DNA of 64,000 nucleotides, from positions 62,001-126,000 of the forward strand of contig QCCU01000001.1 of the NCBI GenBank assembly GCA_003278855.1, in the 5' to 3' direction. The stretch's first letter is position 1. Every line of letters begins with the position of its first letter. The position numbers and the translations under genes were made by a program. The notes below the pieces were generated by a model. That model did no database searches, was not told the DNA's origin, and saw nothing but the letters and a program-made list of their open reading frames with translations. Positions 55,929-64,000 of this stretch are shown in pieces. The DNA is from Prochlorococcus sp. AG-347-M23 (GTDB lineage: Bacteria; Cyanobacteriota; Cyanobacteriia; PCC-6307; Cyanobiaceae).

Positions 55929-56834
55929 TTATGAAATTAATTCAATATCTCTTAAGATCCAGAATCCTGCAAATTTTTCTATATACGGCGTTGACTGTAT
56001 GGAAATAAATTGATAACCAAAAGAATTTTTTTTATTCTCTAAAAACTTTGTTTTCAAATTGATAGCATCTTTTTCTGGTAAATCAGTTACCAGCCACTTA
56101 TCATCTTCAGAAGCTTCAAGTATAAGTTGGTTCTTATTTACGACTAATTTAATAGGTTCTAAACAACTAAACCATGCAGAAAGTGCCATAGATCTATCTT
56201 TACTGAAAAGTCTTAATCCAGGAACTAAGTAATTATCATCTAATTCTTGCTGAATTGGGAAAATATCGCCAAATTCCATAGGCCAATTTTCTGCTGATTT
56301 TAATTCGCCAATTGATATTTCAGAGATAGTTAAAGCATCACCTCTTACTGCTTCTGGTAGAGGTGTAGGAGAGTTTTCTATTTTAGAAGTAAAAGTAGGA
56401 GCTAATACACCTCTTACATAACCTTTTTCCTTTGGATAAATCTCTTTTTCAAGAAATTCGATTCTATCAAATAAATTGTAAGTTCTCCTACTTACAATAG
56501 CCTCAATACTTACGGCCTCCAGAGATTTCTTAATGATCGATTTCATTGAGGACCTCCAGAATCGAACTAAAGAAGGTTTCTCCCACCCTTGTTTTTTTGC
56601 TTCACCTATTGCTTCATTTAGCGCTTCTGTAAGCCACACTGAATTAACTTCATTAGCAGGGCACTTTTTATTCCAAAGAAAAACATCTTGTGTCTTATAA
56701 CTTCTTGTAGAGCAGATAATTAATTCCCACCTTTTTTTTCCATTTGATTCAATAATTGGTCTTGAGTAAAAGTCTAATTCCCAATCTGAAATTTTTAATT
56801 TAAGACTTGACTCCATTTTTTTTTTAATGTTCAT
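55929..56834 (-). CDS. Tab2/Atab2-like RNA-binding protein (DUF1092)
   Basis: The 301-residue protein matches the Tab2/Atab2 family of cyanobacteria and plastids, where it binds psaB mRNA and supports PSI translation. Marks are ISDWELDFYSRPIIESNGKK, WEKPSLVRFWRSSMKSII and SRRTYNLFDRIEFLEKEIYP. The PSI subunits psaF and psaJ are encoded elsewhere in the window. ATG at 56834 overlaps the stop of the S1 gene by four bases, so both are coupled. RNA-binding role is inferred from the family. Confidence 0.88.
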   Translation of the reverse strand: MNIKKKMESSLKLKISDWELDFYSRPIIESNGKKRWELIICSTRSYKTQDVFLWNKKCPANEVNSVWLTEALNEAIGEAKKQGWEKPSLVRFWRSSMKSIIKKSLEAVSIEAIVSRRTYNLFDRIEFLEKEIYPKEKGYVRGVLAPTFTSKIENSPTPLPEAVRGDALTISEISIGELKSAENWPMEFGDIFPIQQELDDNYLVPGLRLFSKDRSMALSAWFSCLEPIKLVVNKNQLILEASEDDKWLVTDLPEKDAINLKTKFLENKKNSFGYQFISIQSTPYIEKFAGFWILRDIELIS

Positions 56835-58036
56835 TTATCTTGTTCTTTTTTATCGAAGAGTGCTTTAGTTTTTAGTGCTCTCTCTGTAGCTTCTTGCATA
56901 ACTTTTTGCTTATCAATAATTAATTCTCCCGCAGAGTTTTCTAAGAGTGCTGTATTGAGACCAATGCGACCTTTTTCGAGGTCAATTTCAGATATTAAAG
57001 CTTTTATCATTTCCCCTTCTCTAAAAACTTCTCTTAAAGAACGAATCGATCCATTTGTTAGTGAGGATTGATGAAGAAGTCCACTAGCTCCGCCTAAATC
57101 TATAAAGAAGCCATATGGTTTTACCGCTAAAACTTCTCCTTCAATTAATTGACCTAATTCTAAACTTGTAAGTTTAGAGACTAATGATGCTTTCTTTTCA
57201 GAGAGAACTAATTTTCTGGATTCTGGATTCACCTCAAGAAACGCTACTTTTAGAGTTTTTCCAACAAGAGATTGATAATCTTGACCATCTTCAAGTTGGG
57301 ATCTTGGGATGAATCCTCTTAATCCATCTACATCACAAGTAAGCCCACCTCTATTAAATCCATTAATTAAAACGTTAATTAATTCTCCATTTTTTGCGGA
57401 ACTTGATACTTTCTCCCAACTTTGCCTGAGAATTAATGCCCTAGAGCTCACTGTTACCATTCCATCAGCATTTTGCTCTTTGATAACCAAAACTTCCATT
57501 TCAAGGCCTATAGAAAACTTTTCTTTAAAGTTAGTGATTACACCCAAACCACATTCTTTTTTGGGCATATAACCAGGTGCTTTTCCGCCAATGTCAACAT
57601 ATAGTCCATCACTTTCGATTGCTATAACCTTACCTGAAATTGTTTCTCCTGTAGCCCCAATTGGCTCATTTGCATTTAAAGCCTCCAAAAAAGCACTTTC
57701 ATCAAAATCAAATTCATCAACTGTTCTTTCTAATTGATAATCTGTGTTTTGCTCAGAAAAATTAAGGGGCCGATTTAAGTCTTGTTGAGTTAATTTTTGT
57801 TGAGAAATATCAAAATCCTTGGAGTTTTCATTGTTGTCCTCAATTTTTTTTATTGAATCATTTTTTATGATTTGCGGTTTGATTGCGATATCTTCTTTTT
57901 TAGTTACTTCTGGCGAATTGATTTGCTCATTATCTATTTTTTGAGTATCTTTCTTGCTTATGTGAAGTACCTGAAGAGGTTTTTTATTGCCCTTTGATTG
58001 GATATTATCTTGGGCATTTTTATTACTGACTCCCAT
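56831..58036 (-). CDS. rpsA: 30S ribosomal protein S1-like protein, three S1 domains
   Basis: The 401-residue protein has a ~120-residue Asn/Lys/Glu-rich, disordered N-terminal region, then three S1 RNA-binding domains starting near residue 130 (GETISGKVIAIESDGLYVDI), 215 (GELINVLINGFNRGGLTCDV) and 300 (GQLIEGEVLAVKPYGFFIDLG). E. coli S1 has six. Cyanobacteria carry two S1 paralogues (the second sometimes called Nbp1); I cannot be sure which this is. It overlaps the Tab2-like gene by four bases, coupling two RNA-binding proteins. ATG at 58036. Confidence 0.88.
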   Translation of the reverse strand: MGVSNKNAQDNIQSKGNKKPLQVLHISKKDTQKIDNEQINSPEVTKKEDIAIKPQIIKNDSIKKIEDNNENSKDFDISQQKLTQQDLNRPLNFSEQNTDYQLERTVDEFDFDESAFLEALNANEPIGATGETISGKVIAIESDGLYVDIGGKAPGYMPKKECGLGVITNFKEKFSIGLEMEVLVIKEQNADGMVTVSSRALILRQSWEKVSSSAKNGELINVLINGFNRGGLTCDVDGLRGFIPRSQLEDGQDYQSLVGKTLKVAFLEVNPESRKLVLSEKKASLVSKLTSLELGQLIEGEVLAVKPYGFFIDLGGASGLLHQSSLTNGSIRSLREVFREGEMIKALISEIDLEKGRIGLNTALLENSAGELIIDKQKVMQEATERALKTKALFDKKEQDK

Positions 58037-58102
58037 CGTAGGTAAAATAAGAATAATTAATTATTAACATACTCTAAATGTTAGTACTCAAAATTAAAAT
58101 TA

Positions 58103-58897
58103 ATGAACTTTAAACCAATATCTAATAAATTTGAATATTTAAATTGGCAAGAAATTGAGAGTATTGCAAAAGAAAAAAGATCAACAGTGATTTGGCCATT
58201 TGGTGCTGTTGAGCAACATGGACCTCATTTGCCTCTCGCTACAGATAGTATTTTTGTTGATGAAATCATTTGCGAAGTTTTTAAATTATTACCTGCCGAT
58301 ATTCCATTAAAAAAACTTCCAACTCAATATATTGGGTTTTCGCCAGAACATAAAGGTTTTGCGGGGACAATTTCACTTTCCTCAAATTTAATAACCTCAA
58401 TGATTAAGGAAGTCGGAGGTCAATTATCTGAAATGGGTTTTAAAAGATTGATATTAATAAATGGACATGGAGGTCAAATCTCACTACTAAATACAGCTGC
58501 AAGAGAGCTAAGAAGTGTCTCACCAGAGATGGCAGTTTTCCCTTGTTTTCTATGGAGTGGTGTTAATGGATTAAGTGAATTGTTAACAAAAACTGAGATC
58601 GAGGGTGGGCTTCATGCCTCTTTAGCTGAAACAAGTTTGATGCTGGCTTTGAAACCAGAATTAGTAGGTGATGAACGCCCAAATGAGGGCATTAAAGGAC
58701 AAATCCCAGAAGGCTGGAGTCTAGAGGGAAATGCGCCTACTGCTTGGCTTACTGACGACTTCAGTAAATCAGGTGTTATTGGAGATAGTAGAGGAGCAAA
58801 TGAGTCTTTAGGAAAAAATTTAAAGGAATTATTGATTAATCATTGGTTCAAATTGATTATGAATCTGATGCAATCAGATTGGCCAAACAATTCTTAA
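58103..58897 (+). CDS. Creatininase-family amidohydrolase
   Basis: The 264-residue metalloenzyme-fold protein shows the family ligands in GAVEQHGPHLPLATDSIFVDE (Glu, His, Asp), INGHGGQISLLN and HASLAETSLML. The family includes creatininase, MftE and riboflavin/F420-pathway amidases; in cyanobacteria the substrate is unknown. It is divergent from the S1 gene across 66 bases and lies 84 bases upstream of ado. ATG at 58103. Confidence 0.88.
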   Translation: MNFKPISNKFEYLNWQEIESIAKEKRSTVIWPFGAVEQHGPHLPLATDSIFVDEIICEVFKLLPADIPLKKLPTQYIGFSPEHKGFAGTISLSSNLITSMIKEVGGQLSEMGFKRLILINGHGGQISLLNTAARELRSVSPEMAVFPCFLWSGVNGLSELLTKTEIEGGLHASLAETSLMLALKPELVGDERPNEGIKGQIPEGWSLEGNAPTAWLTDDFSKSGVIGDSRGANESLGKNLKELLINHWFKLIMNLMQSDWPNNS

Positions 58898-58963
58898 ATT
58901 AGTTTAAGTAAAAAATGTGACTTAACAATTGAAACTATTTTCATGATATTTAAATAAACTCTC

Positions 58964-58969
58964 TATAAT
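58964..58969 (+). promoter_or_regulatory. ado promoter -10 box
   Basis: A perfect TATAAT predicts transcription from about 58976. An ATG at 58982 would then have a leader of about six bases, whereas the ATG at 59009 would have 33, which supports 59009 as the start of ado. No -35 is clear. Confidence 0.55.
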
Positions 58970-59008
58970 CATGTAATATTCATGCATAATGAGCTAAAGA
59001 TTACTGAC

Positions 59009-59737
59009 ATGCAAACTCTAGAATCAAATAAAAAAACTATTGAAGAATCGACTAATCCGATTTCTCTAGATTTACCCGACTTCACTACAGATTCTTATAA
59101 GGATGCATACAGCAGAATAAATGCAATTGTTATAGAGGGAGAGCAAGAGGCTCATGATAATTACATTTCAATAGCAACTTTAATTCCAAATGAGTTAGAG
59201 GAATTAACTAAATTGGCGAGAATGGAAATGAAGCATAAAAAAGGCTTTACTGCATGCGGAAGAAATTTAGGTGTAGTAGCTGATATGGATTTTGCTAAAA
59301 AATTCTTTTCTAAATTACATGGTAATTTTCAAGTTGCTCTTGAAAAAGGAAATTTAACAACATGTCTTTTAATACAAGCCATCTTAATTGAAGCATTTGC
59401 AATTTCTGCTTATAACGTCTACATAAGAGTTGCGGATCCTTTTGCAAAAAAAATAACAGAGGGAGTGGTTAAAGATGAATATCTTCATTTAAATTACGGT
59501 CAAGAGTGGCTTAAAGAGAATCTATCAACTTGTAAAGAGGAACTAATGGAAGCTAATAAGGTTAATCTTCCGTTAATTAAAAAGATGCTAGATGAAGTTG
59601 CAGATGATGCATCAGTTTTAGCTATGGACAGAGAAGAATTAATGGAAGAATTTATGATTGCTTATCAAGATACATTGATGGAAATAGGTCTAGACAATAG
59701 AGAAATTGCAAGAATGGCTATGGCAGCTATCGTCTAA
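59009..59737 (+). CDS. ado: Aldehyde-deformylating oxygenase
   Basis: ADO turns fatty aldehydes into alkanes (mainly pentadecane or heptadecane) and formate, using a di-iron centre. From the ATG at 59009 (MQTLESNKK, as in the MED4 protein I remember) it has 242 residues. Metal ligands are in VIEGEQEAHDNY, MEMKHKKGF, AILIEAFAISAY and VVKDEYLHLNY. The residue after AISAY is Asn rather than His as in other ADOs I know; it is not an iron ligand. An ATG at 58982 would add nine residues. aar follows after 108 bases. Confidence 0.96.
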   Translation: MQTLESNKKTIEESTNPISLDLPDFTTDSYKDAYSRINAIVIEGEQEAHDNYISIATLIPNELEELTKLARMEMKHKKGFTACGRNLGVVADMDFAKKFFSKLHGNFQVALEKGNLTTCLLIQAILIEAFAISAYNVYIRVADPFAKKITEGVVKDEYLHLNYGQEWLKENLSTCKEELMEANKVNLPLIKKMLDEVADDASVLAMDREELMEEFMIAYQDTLMEIGLDNREIARMAMAAIV

Positions 59738-59845
59738 TAACATTTCTAATTAATTAAGGCTTTTAATAATTAATCAAACCTATTTAAGTAGTTATCTCTG
59801 TGCTATTGTTCATAACATTATATAGAAACCATTTATAAATTTTAA

Positions 59846-60886
59846 ATGTTTGGGTTAATAGGCCACTCAACCAGTTTTGAAGATGCAAAAAGAAAAGCTT
59901 CGATGCTAGGCTTTGATCATATTGCTGATGGGGACTTGGATGTTTGGTGTACTGCTCCTCCTCAGCTTGTTGAAAATGTAGAAGTTAAGAGTGCTACTGG
60001 AATATCTATTGAAGGTTCTTATATAGATTCGTGCTTTGTTCCTGAAATGCTTTCTAGGTTTAAAACCGCCAGAAGAAAAGTACTTAATGCTATGGAACTA
60101 GCTCAGAAAAAAGGCATTAACATTACCGCTTTAGGAGGATTTACTTCTATTATTTTCGAGAATTTTAATCTTCTACAGCATAAACAAATTAGAAATACAG
60201 CATTAGAGTGGGAAAGGTTTACTACCGGCAATACTCATACCGCCTGGGTTATTTGTAAGCAACTAGAAATAAATGCGCCTCGTATTGGGATAGACCTTAA
60301 AAAAGCAACTGTTGCTGTAATTGGTGCTACAGGTGATATTGGTAGTGCTGTTTGTAGGTGGCTTATCAATAAAACTGGGATTTCAGAACTTCTTATGGTG
60401 GCGAGACAACAAGAACCACTAGCACTGTTACAAAAAGAATTAGATGGTGGCACCATAACAAGTTTAGATGAGGCTTTGCCTCAGGCGGATATTGTTGTCT
60501 GGGTTGCAAGTATGCCTAAAACTATTGAAATTTATACTGATAACTTAAAAAAACCATGTTTAATGATTGATGGTGGATACCCCAAAAATCTGGATGAGAA
60601 ATTTCAGGGTGAAAATATTTATGTTTTAAAAGGAGGTATTGTAGAGTTTTTCAATGATATTGGTTGGAATATGATGGAACTTGCGGAAATGCAAAACCCT
60701 CAGCGAGAGATGTTTGCTTGCTTTGCAGAAGCTATGATTTTAGAATTTGAAAAGTGTCATACAAACTTTAGTTGGGGAAGAAATAACATTTCCCTTGAAA
60801 AGATGGAATTTATTGGAGCAGCTTCTTTAAAGCATGGTTTTTCCGCCATTGGACTTGATAAGCAGCCTAAAGTATTAACTGTCTAA
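59846..60886 (+). CDS. aar: Acyl-ACP reductase
   Basis: AAR reduces fatty acyl-ACP to fatty aldehyde with NADPH, the step before ADO. The 346-residue protein starts [20 protein letters not shown], has the active-site Cys near [11 protein letters not shown] (residue ~60), the NADPH-binding [19 protein letters not shown] near residue 150 and a C-terminal ending [10 protein letters not shown]. It lies directly upstream of accA with a three-base gap. Together with ado it is the standard cyanobacterial alkane cluster. Confidence 0.96.
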   Translation: MFGLIGHSTSFEDAKRKASMLGFDHIADGDLDVWCTAPPQLVENVEVKSATGISIEGSYIDSCFVPEMLSRFKTARRKVLNAMELAQKKGINITALGGFTSIIFENFNLLQHKQIRNTALEWERFTTGNTHTAWVICKQLEINAPRIGIDLKKATVAVIGATGDIGSAVCRWLINKTGISELLMVARQQEPLALLQKELDGGTITSLDEALPQADIVVWVASMPKTIEIYTDNLKKPCLMIDGGYPKNLDEKFQGENIYVLKGGIVEFFNDIGWNMMELAEMQNPQREMFACFAEAMILEFEKCHTNFSWGRNNISLEKMEFIGAASLKHGFSAIGLDKQPKVLTV

Positions 60887-60889
60887 ATT

Positions 60890-61897
60890 ATGGCTAAACG
60901 TTACCTCCTTGATTTTGAAAAGCCTCTTGTTGAACTTGAGAAGCAGATAGAGCAAATTAAAGAATTAGCTCGAGATTCAGAGGTAGATGTTAGTCAACAG
61001 CTTCTACAGCTTGAAACCTTAGCTGCTAGGAGAAGAGAAGAAATATTTAAATCTCTCACACCTGCTCAAAAGATTCAGGTAGCAAGACATCCCCAAAGGC
61101 CAAGTACTCTGGACTTTGTTCAAATGTTTTGTGATGACTGGATCGAATTACATGGAGATAGAAATGGTGGCGATGATATGGCACTTATTGGGGGGATAGG
61201 CTCAATAAATAATAGACCAGTGTTGATGATAGGGCATCAGAAAGGAAGGGATACAAAAGAGAATGTAGTAAGAAACTTTGGGATGGCAAAACCAGGAGGT
61301 TACAGAAAAGCCCTTAGATTAATGCAGCATGCAAATAGATTCTCTTTGCCAATTCTTACATTTATTGATACCCCTGGAGCTTATGCTGGTTTAAAAGCTG
61401 AAGAACAAGGTCAAGGGGAGGCGATTGCAAGAAACCTTAGAGAGATGTTTGGATTGAAAGTTCCAATTGTCGCTACTGTCATTGGAGAAGGAGGTTCAGG
61501 AGGTGCACTCGGAATAGGCGTTGCTGATAGGTTACTAATGTTTGAACACAGTGTTTATACAGTAGCTAGTCCGGAAGCGTGTGCATCAATTTTGTGGAGA
61601 GATGCTGCGAAGGCATCAGAAGCAGCATCAGCACTTAAAATTACAGGTAAAGATTTACTTAAACTAGGGATAATAGATGAGGTTTTGCCAGAACCTTCTG
61701 GTGGGAATAATTGGGCTCCTTTAGATGCTGGTAACACACTTAAAGAGGCTATTGAGAAACACCTTAATGCTCTATTGCAAATGCCTGAAGAAGAATTAAT
61801 TGAAGAAAGATACAAAAAATTTAGGGTTTTAGGTAAATTTATCGAAGCAAATAATATTGAAGAGATTTATAGTGAAATTCCCCAGAAAACTGAATAA
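60890..61897 (+). CDS. accA: Acetyl-CoA carboxylase carboxyltransferase, alpha subunit
   Basis: AccA forms, with AccD, the carboxyltransferase of acetyl-CoA carboxylase and starts fatty acid synthesis. The 335-residue protein has [17 protein letters not shown], a long N-terminal helix region, [27 protein letters not shown] and [23 protein letters not shown] at 60890, three bases after aar. The gene order places the source of malonyl-CoA with alkane synthesis. An SDR gene starts one base after the stop. Confidence 0.97.
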   Translation: MAKRYLLDFEKPLVELEKQIEQIKELARDSEVDVSQQLLQLETLAARRREEIFKSLTPAQKIQVARHPQRPSTLDFVQMFCDDWIELHGDRNGGDDMALIGGIGSINNRPVLMIGHQKGRDTKENVVRNFGMAKPGGYRKALRLMQHANRFSLPILTFIDTPGAYAGLKAEEQGQGEAIARNLREMFGLKVPIVATVIGEGGSGGALGIGVADRLLMFEHSVYTVASPEACASILWRDAAKASEAASALKITGKDLLKLGIIDEVLPEPSGGNNWAPLDAGNTLKEAIEKHLNALLQMPEEELIEERYKKFRVLGKFIEANNIEEIYSEIPQKTE

Positions 61898-61898
61898 A

Positions 61899-62606
61899 TT
61901 GAAACTAGCTTTTATAACGGGTGCTACGAAAGGTATTGGTAGATCTACCGCAATTACTTTTGCAAATGCTGGCTGGGATTTAATTTTACTTTCCAGGAAT
62001 ATGGATTTAATGGAGAAACTAAAGAGCGAACTATTGACCACTACATCACAAATTAACCTAGTAAAATGTGATCTGTCTAATCCTATAGAAATAGAACATT
62101 GTGTTAAAGAAGCAATTGAGATGTATGGGTGCCCTTCAGTATTGATAAATAATGCGGGTTGCGCATTTAATAGCCCTTTAGCAGAAATGGAATTAGGTCA
62201 ATGGGAACAAACTATTCAAATAAATCTGACAAGTGTTTTTCAGATTTGTAGTTCAATAATTCCTCAAATGAGAAAAAATGGTGGTTTAGTTATTAATGTT
62301 AGTAGTCATGCCTCTTATAATGCATTCCCCCAATGGGGAGCTTATTGTGTTTCAAAATCTGCATTAGCTATGTTTACTAAATGCTTGAGGGAGGAGGAGA
62401 GATCTAATTCAATAAGAGCTTGCACAATAACTCTTGGTTCAGTCAATACTCCTCTTTGGGACTCCGAATCAATCAATTCTGATTTTGATAGAACTTCCAT
62501 GCTCTCCTCAAAAGAGGTATCAGAAACTATTCTCTACATGGCTAATAAACCTCAATCACAATTGATCGAAGACTTGACTTTAATGCCTTCTGGCGGAGCC
62601 TTTTAA
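61899..62606 (+). CDS. Short-chain dehydrogenase/reductase in the ado cluster
   Basis: The 235-residue SDR starts at a TTG (61899), giving KLAFITGATKGIGRSTAITF with the GxxxGxG motif at residues 8-14, the usual place. Later come INNAGCAFN (NNAG), VINVSSHAS (Ser) and YCVSKSALAM (YxxxK). An in-frame TTG at 61857 would overlap accA by 41 bases and add 14 residues, less likely. It follows accA by one base; this order is also seen in other cyanobacteria. Its substrate is unknown; a lipid or aldehyde step is a guess. Confidence 0.85.
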   Translation: MKLAFITGATKGIGRSTAITFANAGWDLILLSRNMDLMEKLKSELLTTTSQINLVKCDLSNPIEIEHCVKEAIEMYGCPSVLINNAGCAFNSPLAEMELGQWEQTIQINLTSVFQICSSIIPQMRKNGGLVINVSSHASYNAFPQWGAYCVSKSALAMFTKCLREEERSNSIRACTITLGSVNTPLWDSESINSDFDRTSMLSSKEVSETILYMANKPQSQLIEDLTLMPSGGAF

Positions 62607-62759
62607 ACAATTTCTTTATCTGATTTATCTTAAAACAGTGATTTTTTTTAGTATTATCAGAACCCGATTAAACAAGAGAATGTGATATAGTATATTAGCA
62701 ATTAAGCTTTTGGAAGATACAGTTAATTAAGTTGCATACAATTTTCTGTTTAGAATTTT

Positions 62760-63500
62760 ATGACCTCTACATTACCCAACGATAATATTAGAAACTTTGA
62801 CGACCAGATTACTAATAAACTAATTTCTGAAATTATAAGAGACAGAATTAAGAATTCTGGTACAAGATTTAGTGCAAACGATAATATTTCTGATTTTATA
62901 AATCCTGGTGAATTAAAAATTTTAGAAAAAGAAGTAGCCTCAAGAGTTAAAGACCTACTAAAGTCCCTCGTAATTGATGTTGAGAATGATCATAATACTC
63001 AAGAAACTGCTGAGAGAGTTTCAAAAATGTATCTAAACGAAGTTTTTAAAGGCAGATATCATGAACAACCTAAAGTTACAAGTTTTCCTAATGACAAGAA
63101 TCTTGATGAAATTTATACAGTTGGTCCAATTTCGGTCAGATCTTCATGTTCACATCACTTAGTACCAATTCTAGGAGAGTGTTGGATAGGTATTAAACCT
63201 GGAAACAAAGTCATAGGACTTTCAAAATTTGCAAGAGTTGCTGATTGGGTTTTTTCAAGACCTCATATTCAGGAAGAAGCTGTAATGATCCTTGCAGATG
63301 AAATTGAAAAACTTTGCGAACCTAAAGGATTAGGCATTATTGTAAAGGCCCAACATTATTGTATGAAGTGGAGGGGAGTCAAAGAACCAAATACAAGCAT
63401 GATTAATTCTGTTGTGAGAGGCGATTTTAGACACGATTTAAGTTTAAAACAAGAATTTTTTGAGCTTGTAAAACAGCAGTCCGCTACTAATAATTACTAA
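62760..63500 (+). CDS. folE: GTP cyclohydrolase I
   Basis: The 246-residue enzyme opens GTP to dihydroneopterin triphosphate for folate and pterins. The conserved core includes QETAERVSKMYLNEVFKG, VRSSCSHHLVPILGECWIG with zinc ligands Cys and His, IGLSKFARVADWVFSRPHIQE and AQHYCMKWRGVKE. The N-terminus has a ~50-residue extension. A TATAGT/TATATT box near 62686-62696 may be the promoter. Its stop overlaps the trpF stop on the other strand by three or four bases. Confidence 0.96.
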   Translation: MTSTLPNDNIRNFDDQITNKLISEIIRDRIKNSGTRFSANDNISDFINPGELKILEKEVASRVKDLLKSLVIDVENDHNTQETAERVSKMYLNEVFKGRYHEQPKVTSFPNDKNLDEIYTVGPISVRSSCSHHLVPILGECWIGIKPGNKVIGLSKFARVADWVFSRPHIQEEAVMILADEIEKLCEPKGLGIIVKAQHYCMKWRGVKEPNTSMINSVVRGDFRHDLSLKQEFFELVKQQSATNNY

Positions 63501-64000
63501 AAACTTTTTAACAACTTAATAAGATCCTCTGTTTTTTTTAAATCTTTTAAACCTGGAGATATTTCAATACTACTTGAAATATCTAGTCCATCTGGTTTGA
63601 AGTCAGTAAGGATTTTATCAATCCATTCAATTGATATTCCACCTGCCAAAAACCATGGTTTTCTAAATTGCAAATTCTTTAAATAAATAGAATTTATTTT
63701 TTTCCCTGAACCTCCATAAGTTTCTTTATTCCAAGAATCAAGTAGTATCGCATCTACAAAATCTTCAAAAGGTTTTATTTTTTCAATGTCCTTTTCCGTT
63801 TTTATTCTGAAAGCCTTCCATAGGCCTATATAGGGAATTTTTTTCCTTATTTCTTTGCAATAATCAATATCTTCATCTCCATGTAATTGAATGATAGTTT
63901 CACTTGGGTTGCCTAAGAAGTTTTTGATAATTAAATCTATAGGACAATTTTGCACAACAGTAACTCTATCGATTTTTGGATAAAAACTTTCTAGGGTTTT
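63497..64000 (-). CDS. trpF: Phosphoribosylanthranilate isomerase, C-terminal part
   Basis: About 168 C-terminal residues of TrpF are present; the N-terminus is off the window. The frame is open to position 64000. Motifs are IIQLHGDEDIDYC, AILLDSWNKETYGGSGK, PWFLAGGISIEWID and PDGLDISSSIEISPGLKD, which mark the family. TrpF makes CDRP in tryptophan synthesis. It converges on folE with overlapping stops. Confidence 0.93.
   Translation of the reverse strand, partial: KTLESFYPKIDRVTVVQNCPIDLIIKNFLGNPSETIIQLHGDEDIDYCKEIRKKIPYIGLWKAFRIKTEKDIEKIKPFEDFVDAILLDSWNKETYGGSGKKINSIYLKNLQFRKPWFLAGGISIEWIDKILTDFKPDGLDISSSIEISPGLKDLKKTEDLIKLLKSF

Overview
The window is strongly AT-rich, gene-dense chromosomal backbone from a marine picocyanobacterium, almost certainly a high-light Prochlorococcus. 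The reasons are photosystem genes (psaF, psaJ, psb27), a stand-alone high-light-inducible protein, a ferrochelatase with a fused chlorophyll-binding-like tail, the ado/aar alkane pathway, very short intergenic gaps and proteins close to those I remember from Prochlorococcus MED4. The species and strain assignment is inference.

Layout: 1-3811 carries a partial RqcH/FbpA-like gene, gmk, the PSI genes psaJ-psaF, tsaD and a small hli. 3974-8018 holds an antiporter and a co-oriented translation cluster (rplS, tRNA-Trp, a 64-residue SH3-like protein, tRNA-Asp, gltX). 8114-13191 has map, an SDR and a run of poorly known cyanobacterial genes (P-loop/DRTGG, DprA-like, YajQ, SPFH/prohibitin). 13263-25516 contains tetrapyrrole genes (hemL, hemC), xth, larC, an iron-type ABC permease, a CobW GTPase with His repeats, a carboxypeptidase and a first pyrophosphatase. 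25613-31952 has the principal sigma factor, priA, argB and DUF3153/DUF2854 proteins. 31995-42273 carries an SSB/Ycf41-like protein, cobK, cutA, a sugar/nucleoside kinase, purA, psb27, proS, a second pyrophosphatase, a Spx/ArsC-like protein, lepB and a double phosphoglycerate mutase-like protein.

42351-54698 holds a CPBP protease with a tiny upstream ORF, an FtsL-like gene overlapping ftsI, tal, a geranylgeranyl-reductase-family flavoprotein, frr, pyrH, cobO, a lone tyrosine recombinase, hemH and ilvB. 54767-64000 has a decayed nuclease-fold protein, a YfiH-family gene with no standard start codon, Tab2 and ribosomal S1 (overlapping), a creatininase, the ado-aar-accA-SDR-folE hydrocarbon/fatty-acid cluster and a partial trpF.

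The genes serve photosynthesis and pigment synthesis (psa, psb27, hem, hli, Tab2), translation (gltX, proS, rplS, S1, frr, tsaD, map, two tRNAs), cofactor synthesis (cobK, cobO, folE, larC) and cell division. I see no prophage, insertion sequence, CRISPR array, defence island or secondary-metabolite cluster. The only stretch over 300 bases without a gene is 26795-27116, upstream of priA; it contains a good promoter and a foldable segment. The most notable oddities are the apparent ATT start of the YfiH gene, a pyrophosphatase paralogue lacking catalytic residues, the FtsL-like gene, the priA leader and the 13-codon ORF before the protease gene. No clear, wholly new multi-gene system is visible.
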